This document shows, piece by piece, positions 57,118-64,000 of a stretch of 64,000 bases of DNA. The notes beneath the pieces are model-generated. The model ran no database searches and was not told the origin of the DNA. It was given only the letters and a program-made list of their open reading frames with translations. The stretch is from Pardosa pseudoannulata. Taxonomy: Eukaryota; Arthropoda; Arachnida; Araneae; Lycosidae. The position numbers and the translations under genes were made by a program. The number at the start of each line of letters is the position of its first letter. The stretch's first letter is position 1. The stretch is from assembly GCA_032207245.1 (NCBI GenBank), contig CM063506.1, positions 12,772,439-12,836,438 of the forward strand, read 5' to 3'.

Positions 57118-57610
57118 CAAAACTCGAACTCGTTTATAACGAGTTCGGATTTAATGAGAACTCGGATTTACCGAGAGAAGCGAGAATATTTGGTTTGATC
57201 AATGTTAAGTCTATGGAACAGAAGTCTCTTTTAACTAGCAAGACCTGGATTTAGCGAGCGATATTTTTCTGTCTTGCAATCGTTTTAGTCTTTCTGTCTT
57301 ATCTTTTTTTTTTCTTCATCGCGGTTTAATACTTTTGTAGGAAAAATTCTTCCAGCATTCCAACGTCAATAGGGAGGGTTCACAAATCCGGTGCAATTGA
57401 ATTTTTGCCACCAAATTCTACATCTGTTATCCAGACTATGGGCCAAGGGAGTCATAAGAAGTTTCAAGTGCCACTTCCGTAAGCAACTGATTTTGATGAT
57501 TCTGGACCGAAGAGATAGAAGTGAAACAGCATCAAATATAATATCAACGTACTGGAAGCGACGAGTAAATGTTATGGTCCCTTTGTGCTCGTTATAAACG
57601 AGTTCGACTG
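57118..57610 (+). mobile_element. pogo/Tigger-type element relic
   Basis: Inverted ends share CGAACTCGTTTATAACGAG, next to TA on each side. Inside, the + strand reads LPPNSTSVIQTMGQG, then after a frameshift VIRSFKCHFRKQLI, as in the DDE region of Tigger/jerky-like transposases. The rest of the transposase is deleted. A SINE sits just beyond its right end. Confidence 0.82.
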
Positions 57611-57640
57611 TATTAATCAACGATTGGTTCAACTCAAAAA

Positions 57641-57815
57641 ATGCCAAACGATGGCAGAATGGTCAAGGCGCAGATTTTCGGTACCGGAGTTCTTGGATTC
57701 GAATTACACTGTGTCATGGATGTTCATAGCCGTTCGGAATCGGCAGTAGGTCCTGGTCTCATAAGCCCTTTTGTTGAATACAAAATAGACCTTAGAGCTC
57801 CAAACCAAACCAAAC
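57641..57815 (+). mobile_element. SINE with 10-bp target duplication
   Basis: Family head GCCAAACGATGGCAGAATGG, body GTTCATAGCCGTTCGGAATC and an extended ACCAAACCAAACCA tail. CAACTCAAAA lies at 57630-57639 and 57816-57825. It landed about 30 bp beyond the end of the pogo/Tigger relic. Confidence 0.88.
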
Positions 57816-57825
57816 CAACTCAAAA

Positions 57826-58904
57826 GACCAAAAAAAGGCCTCAATGTCATGTAAATGTCTATTTTCCATATGTAATTGAGGCTTACTCGAAAATCAAAAC
57901 TTTGTAAGATGTTAGGTCAGTTTACCTGATCTGTTTGGAGAAATATGATTGAATCATTACCTAATCGTTATGTATGGTTTTATTTAGATATTTTCTTGTG
58001 CTTATTTGAAAATAAGCGTCACTTATATCCTGCAACCGTTTGGATTCAAATAAGAAATTAAAACGAGCAAACTCAGTTCAGATTAATATAAAAGGCAATT
58101 CAATTCGCCGTGATATCGGACCCAAAGTGTGCTGCTTAAATGTAGTGGGAAAGCTAAAGAGTGCATTTTATAGCCGGGAAGTTTATTTCAAGGAGTTACT
58201 TCTGAGGCTCTTACTGCATCAACACGTCATTCGGATATGCTGCGTAAGTTTAAGGAAAGAAATAGTATTACAAAATTTCAAATCCTTGTGAATGCATATA
58301 AAAATGATTAAGGTTGTAAATATTACATCTACAAAACTTTATCATAAACTTCAAAAGCGAGGCAAAAATTTAAAAAGTTTTTTATATTTTGTTATCCCCC
58401 CCCCAAAAAAATGTAAGATATATCACCTACTCTATATTTAATAAATATTTAAGATTTAGATATAAATGACGATGGTATTTTTAAGTTATAAGGACTTTAG
58501 ACAGTTAAATGTTCTTGTGTACTATATGAGAAACATTAACTTAATCTACTGCTTTATTTGACAAACTATGTGAATATTAGCTAATAAGGAAAAAAACCTT
58601 ATAAAACGTTAAATAAAAGTATTGTAAAAGACCAAAAGCATAACGAAACTATTTTTTCCTCCATATCTAAAGAAAATCAAATTAGACGTTATTTGTCTAA
58701 TAATTTATCTTTCAGTTAATTTATATGCTGTTATTATAAATATTTAAGGTAATTAAGATGGTTTAATTACGTGAGTTTGCTTTTTAATAAAAAAATTGAT
58801 TAATAGATAATTACTTAGTATAAATAGTGATAAAATAATGATAAAGATAATTATCTAGTACTGCGAAATATTCATAAAGTTATTTTATTTTTAAATTTTG
58901 TTAT
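57826..58904. other. Intergenic with an unassigned frame
   Basis: An 83-codon frame at 58040-58291 is lysine/arginine-rich and unassigned. A C-run lies near 58397. Confidence 0.4.
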
Positions 58905-59555
58905 ACCAAAAAGTTTACTCTTCATCAAATGTCAAATAATATCTTACCTTGTAAAAAAAGTGTAAAATATAAGGAAAACCCACATTGACAATGTTAAATG
59001 GGGACAAAAATTTAAAAAATCTTTAAAAATAAAGGTGTACTAAAGCATAAAAGTTATGAACAATTTTGAACACCTAAATATTACATCTGATGACTTTTCC
59101 GTTAATTTGACTTTTATGCTCAAATAAAGTTTGAAAGAAAGAAGGTTTGAAAAGATTCCTGGTTTTAAAAGGTTATTACGTAAGTTCATATAAGTCTTTA
59201 AAAAGTACACAATTTATAATATATACATATTTATACTCTACATCAATAAAAAGTTTTACCTTTATCAAAAGTCAAGATAACATCTTACCATGTCATAATC
59301 AACTGTAAAATGTAAAATAAACGAAATTGACAGCGTTTAAGATGTGCAAAACTTTTACGAATCCGCAAAAATAAAGAGCCCCTAATGCATAGATGTTAAG
59401 AGCTATTTTGAACATCTAAATATTCCGTTCAACAACTTTACATTTGGCTTTTCTGCGCAAAGAGTCTGACTGCGGTGAAACTGGTTTTAAAAGATTCCTG
59501 GTTTTAAAAGGCCGTTACGTAAAGTTCACACTAGTTTTTGAAAAAAACACAAAAT
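58905..59555 (+). repeat. Tandem duplication, two ~320-bp units
   Basis: The units at about 58905-59215 and 59248-59555 share AAAAGTTTAC, TCAAGATAACATCTTACC-type, TTTTGAACA.CTAAATATT and AAGATTCCTGGTTTTAAAAG blocks, with moderate divergence and small indels. Confidence 0.75.
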
Positions 59556-62500
59556 TAAACAAATAAAAAGAAAATCATCAATTCACCTTATAACTTCAAA
59601 CTAACTGAACTTTTCACAAAAAATAAAAAGTAAACAAGCCATTTTTGAAAGGCACGAGTGGAAGCTTTTTTTATTCATTTATTTTTTTTAGTAATGTTAA
59701 TTTAATTTGCTCATGCCATTTTATTTTTTAGCCGTTGTATACATTCGCGGTTTTCTTCTCCCTTTGTTGGGATTTTTTTCGAGAGAAAAGAGGTCAATAT
59801 CCTTAAGGCCACATTTCATGAACGAGGTCGGATGATGAGAGAAGAATTAGAAGAGATTGTTGTACCTCAGAGATACCATCTTTTTCTGTTCAATAGGTGG
59901 GAAAATCTTTCAGAATAGAATACCCCAAAAAACTGAATTGAGTCGCCAAAGAATAGATTAATTATATCAAGAAAATAAAAGGAGATGGTAACATTAAATG
60001 GTACACCATAAATCAAGAGTAATTTATGGTTATTGTGCTAATGAAATTATTAATTTCGATTAAAGGATAAAATTATTTTCTGATACTATAGAACCTTATT
60101 TCGTCAAACTTCTTCAGATAATTATAACAAAGCTCTTTTTTTATTTAAAAGCTGTAATGATATTGTTGCATCTTTTTTATTCTTTACCCCCAATAGACTA
60201 TAGAATAAGAAAAAGCATGTACCTGGTTAATATTTTATCATACAAATTAAAAAAATTACAAAGGTATTGAGGTTACTTATAAAAATTATGAAAAAGACTC
60301 AACTTTAAGGTTAAAACTGTGAAATTAATATTTAAGAGCACCATAAAACTTTCCGAATCTTAAAGACTTCCTTAAAGCAGACTTCTTTTGATTCATAATA
60401 TGAAGAGATGTTCAGCTTCTTTTAGAATGAGTTCCTTGCAAGTTATTTTAACAACTCTCTAATTCGGGAAAAGCTATTTAATTTAGTCATTTAAAGTATT
60501 ATAATTTTAAAATACCATTAAATATATATACCAAATGAAAAGAATGAAATAAACTTACCTGTAGGATAACTTTTGATATATCTTTATTAGAAACTTTTTA
60601 TATTGAATTGAAGTAAAATAACTATTTTATTTTGTAAATCTAAAACTTCAAGTGCATCTGACATTTTAAAATTTAAAAATAATTAAAACTAAGTAATTGA
60701 AAATTTAAAAAAATAGCCTTAATCATATTATAAAGTAAATTATATTGCTCATATTTAATATAACTGAAGTTCATAGAATTTAAAAGATAATATTTTTATA
60801 TTTGGTATAAACAATTAGTTTCTAACTTCAAATTTTCAAAAGTTATTTTTCGGGTTAGTGAATTTCTATTTTTAAAATTTTGTATAGATTTTATGTTTTT
60901 AAAATTTGTTTTACTTCATGTGAAGATATTAAATAATTTCTGATAAAGTTAGACTGTTATTAATGATACAGAAATTTTTTTATTCTTAAACCAGTAGAAC
61001 TTTTAATTTCATAAATTAAACATTGACAATCATAATGGGGACTTTTCAGCTTCAAAGGTATCATGTACCTTTAAATATCGTATTTTATAAGCACCTTTTC
61101 AAATTTTTATCCATATAAAAACTTTGCTAAGAGAGGGATCTAGGATTAAGGCACCTTAAAATTAGGAGGCTTATAATATTACCTCTATTATTTGTATTTT
61201 TATAAAGATGAATTATAATTTATTCTTACTGAGTATTAGTAGTTTTATAGAAATACTATTTTCGCTTAGTTACTTTCAGAAATTCATTAAGAATATTCAA
61301 ATAGTTTTTAGTTTTATTAAACAATCAGTATTTTATGCACTACAACAATAATAAATTTGTAACCTGGAAAAAATTTAATATGAATACCACCGTATGATAA
61401 ACAGTACGTAAGTAAAAGAATAACAAATCTTGCAGAATTCATAATGTTATGTAAAAATAAAAATTTCAAGACACTAAAAGCTGAATAGAATGTACAGCAC
61501 TATATAAAATTTCGAATTTCACGTTCTTTACAGAATATATTAGAAAACGGTAATAAAAGCGCTAGCTTACTGAATGACAATTCTAAATTTGCTAATTAAA
61601 ATATTTTTAATTGAAGTAGCAATTTAATCATTTTGTACAAATTTGAAAATTAATCTATTTGGAATTAGGTTTCAAAACCATTGAAAATATAAAAAAATAC
61701 CATATGAAGTGAATAAAAATATATATGGTAATTTATTACATATCTTCGTTTTCCTCCTAAATATAACAAAATGCTTTCTTTTTATAAAGTGGTCATAGTG
61801 TTTAGGATTCTAATAGGACAAGAATAAAAATTTGCTTCAGAAGTTTGAAAATAGTAAAATAGTTTTTCTTTTTACTGAAAGGGAAACCAAATAGGTTTTC
61901 AAGGTCACATTTTTATAGTTTTACTAAACAAAAAGAAATACTCATTTTAAATTCCTTTCAATTTCTTAGCATCCTATTTTACGAAGTTAGTACGTCTTTC
62001 GAAAAACTTACTGATCTTTCTTATCCATACTGTCACATGTGTGAAGGAAAAGCAAATATTACCAGTGTGCTTAAGAGAGGCAGCGTGTAAATTTTATTAT
62101 ACGTATAATAAAGATGTATATAAAAATTAAATATGTTTAACTTTATTTTAATTTTTTTATTTTTGCATGAAAAAAGTATATGCTTTCACAGATAAAATTC
62201 TTATATTTTTCAACACATTCAGTGTTTAATTTCACATTCTTACATTTTCCTACAGCATTGTGCTATAAAGATTAAAAAGCAAATTCTAGTGAATCGAATA
62301 GGATTAAAATTAGAAATTTGCAGCGAGAAAAATTTAAAACGCTTGTAAAATACTTAAAAATGTCTTTCATGAATTTTGTTAAGGATCAAAATAAAATGAT
62401 CTAGTTAAGATTTTTTTGAATATATGAACTAGAAAATATTTAAAAAAAATACTTTTTGATGAAATAATACTTAACGAATAATGATAAACTTAAAATACTC

Positions 62501-63047
62501 CAATATCTTTTTTATGCTAAAACACAAGTGTATATTAGGTTCTTATAATTCTTACATTGGTTGTATTTTCTAACCGTGAAAATTGGTTTCAATCTACGAT
62601 GAATTAGAATTTTTCTGTCTACAACATTTTTATAGTAACTAAACCAGTTAATTTAGTGAATAAACATATTAAAATTTAATAAAGTGTAACTTCATATTAC
62701 TCAAAGTAAAGAAAGCATATTTTATAAAATAAAAAATTATTCAAAATTAACATCTTGAAAATTATGACTATTCGTACTATTCGTAAAAGATTATTTTTTC
62801 CTGGTTATTTAAAAAATGCTCAAGTAATTAACATGACATTTTTAAAAGGTTACTTATAAGCAGTTTTTATATTTTTCTCAATTGCTTGAATAATTTTTTA
62901 TAGTAGTAAATTTATTTAAAGATATTTTACGAGTTAAAATATTGGCAAATTACTTTTGGATGCATTTGGTATACACTAGAATAAAAATGAAACAACTTTC
63001 ACTATATCGTATAGAGAATCTGCAAGATTTACTATTCCAAAACTTAC
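59556..63047. other. Long AT-rich stretch, nothing coding recognised
   Basis: If the leftward promoter at 63.2 kb is real, this is its first intron, but no second exon could be identified. No repeat borders were recognised. Confidence 0.45.
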
Positions 63048-63350
63048 CCATTGAGAATCAATATCCACAGAAAAACAAATATCCATATATCCACAGAAAG
63101 ATCACAAGGACCTACCTCGACTTCTTAAAACTCAAAAAACCCAAATTCGAACTATTCTCTCACAACAACAAATCCACACACGGATCCACTCGGTGTTGGC
63201 TTCTGAGAGATTTTTGGGAGCGACCCGGGCTATTTAAACGGGCCTCGGGAACAGGGGCGTTGCCCGAATCGTGACGTCTTGCGCCCGCCGATTCCGGTTG
63301 GTTGCAACAGGAGGGGCGGTTCCGGAGAAACGGTCCCGTGGGCGACGCAG
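63048..63350 (-). promoter_or_regulatory. Leftward TATA/CRE promoter with a candidate first exon
   Basis: A GC-rich block in AT-rich DNA. On the - strand it has, in order, a CRE-like TGACGTC near 63272, a TATA-like TTTAAATAG near 63232, and an initiator-like TCAG about 30 bp further. Downstream are two consensus donors: GAG|GTAGGT at 63115 and TGG|GTAAGT at 63047. The second ends a short ATG frame, MDICFSVDIDSQW. The gene body would lie to the left, but no later exon was recognised down to 60 kb. The ORFs that overlap on both strands are judged to be chance. Confidence 0.4.
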
Positions 63351-63796
63351 ATGTTACCTGGATACCAAAGAGAGGAGAGAAATGGAATACCTTCCGCGTT
63401 GCTTCGGTTAAGCGGGATGCGTGTGATTTCTTTTTCGAATAATTAATCAGCTTAAGATGATACGGTGATGGAGAAAATCGGACTCGCCACTGATCGGGCT
63501 TTTGCTCCGGTTGCCACTCGTTCTTCAAACTTTCTCCCGACATTAAAATTCTCCTCACAAATACCCCATGAATTTTTAAAATAAAATATAATAACTGTAA
63601 TCAAGGAAGAACTTTCAAGGTTGTTGCCAGATTCAGAATTTTTGAAAGAAATCAGCTTGATAAGTTCTCAAATAAGAAAAAAAAAAAAAACTAATGATAT
63701 TGATGTCTTTGAGGTGAGTTGAGTTGTATGGAGTTCAATAGTAATGAGTCTTCTGAACACATAATAGGATTTTTTTTTAATAATTAATCAACTTAA

Positions 63797-64000
63797 CCCT
63801 CTGGTTGCTCATCCCGCTATTTCCACGGGCAACTCGAATGTAGCAAAATTTACTTATCTCGCGATTTTCGCGGACATTTGCTTTTCTACCTTTTTTGAGG
63901 AGCGCATCCCACTTTTTCACAGTTTAAAGAGTGAAATAAATTATATACAGTATTAAACGTCTAATTATGTAATAAATATTATTATATGAATATAACTATA
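63797..64000. mobile_element. Possible TTAA element cut by the window end
   Basis: TTAA at 63793-63796 is followed by CCCTCTGGTTGCTC, like the start of the TTAA element at 22205. The opposite end would lie outside the window, so this is tentative. Confidence 0.3.

Noticed and set aside
57366..57647. A 93-codon - strand gene
   Set aside because: It lies inside the pogo/Tigger relic, whose transposase remnant is on the other strand.
63160..63558. 132-codon - strand frame, Pro/Arg-rich
   Set aside because: It lies in the GC-rich promoter-like block, where stops are rare, runs through the TATA and CRE motifs and resembles no family.

Overview
The window is eukaryotic nuclear DNA: AT-rich, with GT..AG introns, AATAAA signals, a tRNA-headed SINE, non-LTR and LTR retrotransposon remains and DNA transposons of the mariner, Tc1, pogo, piggyBac and Helitron types. 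The ATP synthase d protein, a TGEKPF-linked C2H2 array and an Ala/Gly/Tyr-rich secreted protein suggest an arthropod, most likely a spider. The arachnid assignment is inference; no search was run.

Layout. 1-12.8 kb: the last four coding exons of mitochondrial ATP synthase subunit d on the + strand (3507-12744). The 5' end lies outside the window, and the introns hold a Helitron, a piggyBac-type element, a palindromic mariner and SINE relics. 12.8-23 kb: intergenic, with SINEs, a LINE RNase H relic split by a SINE, a TTAA element, and a 401-bp zinc-finger fragment between two identical 188-bp direct repeats. 23.1-25.4 kb: an 11-finger C2H2 gene on the - strand, beside a decayed partial copy that carries a solo LTR. 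25.4-38 kb: mostly non-genic, with a CpG-rich piggyBac derivative, an IQ-like open frame, a Myb/SANT relic, a long AT microsatellite, a full-length Helitron and a Jockey-type gag relic. 38-46 kb: a spliced gene on the - strand for a secreted repetitive protein, with three coding exons recovered here; the last is too short for ordinary ORF calling and has an apparent homopolymer frameshift. 46-60 kb: two Helitrons, several old tandem arrays, a TTAA hairpin element and a pogo/Tigger relic. 60-64 kb: AT-rich DNA ending in a GC-rich, CRE- and TATA-bearing candidate promoter that faces left.

Two patterns span the window. The left ~29 kb looks strongly CpG-depleted by eye, while the right half is CpG-normal. 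Copies of the same Helitron family carry the matching CpG-to-TpG/CpA decay only on the left, as expected for germline gene-body methylation. The zinc-finger module has been copied locally at least twice, with nearly identical cores in otherwise decayed surroundings, pointing to gene conversion or templated repair. I found no operon-like system, CRISPR array or clearly novel multigene system. The protein genes appear unrelated in function.
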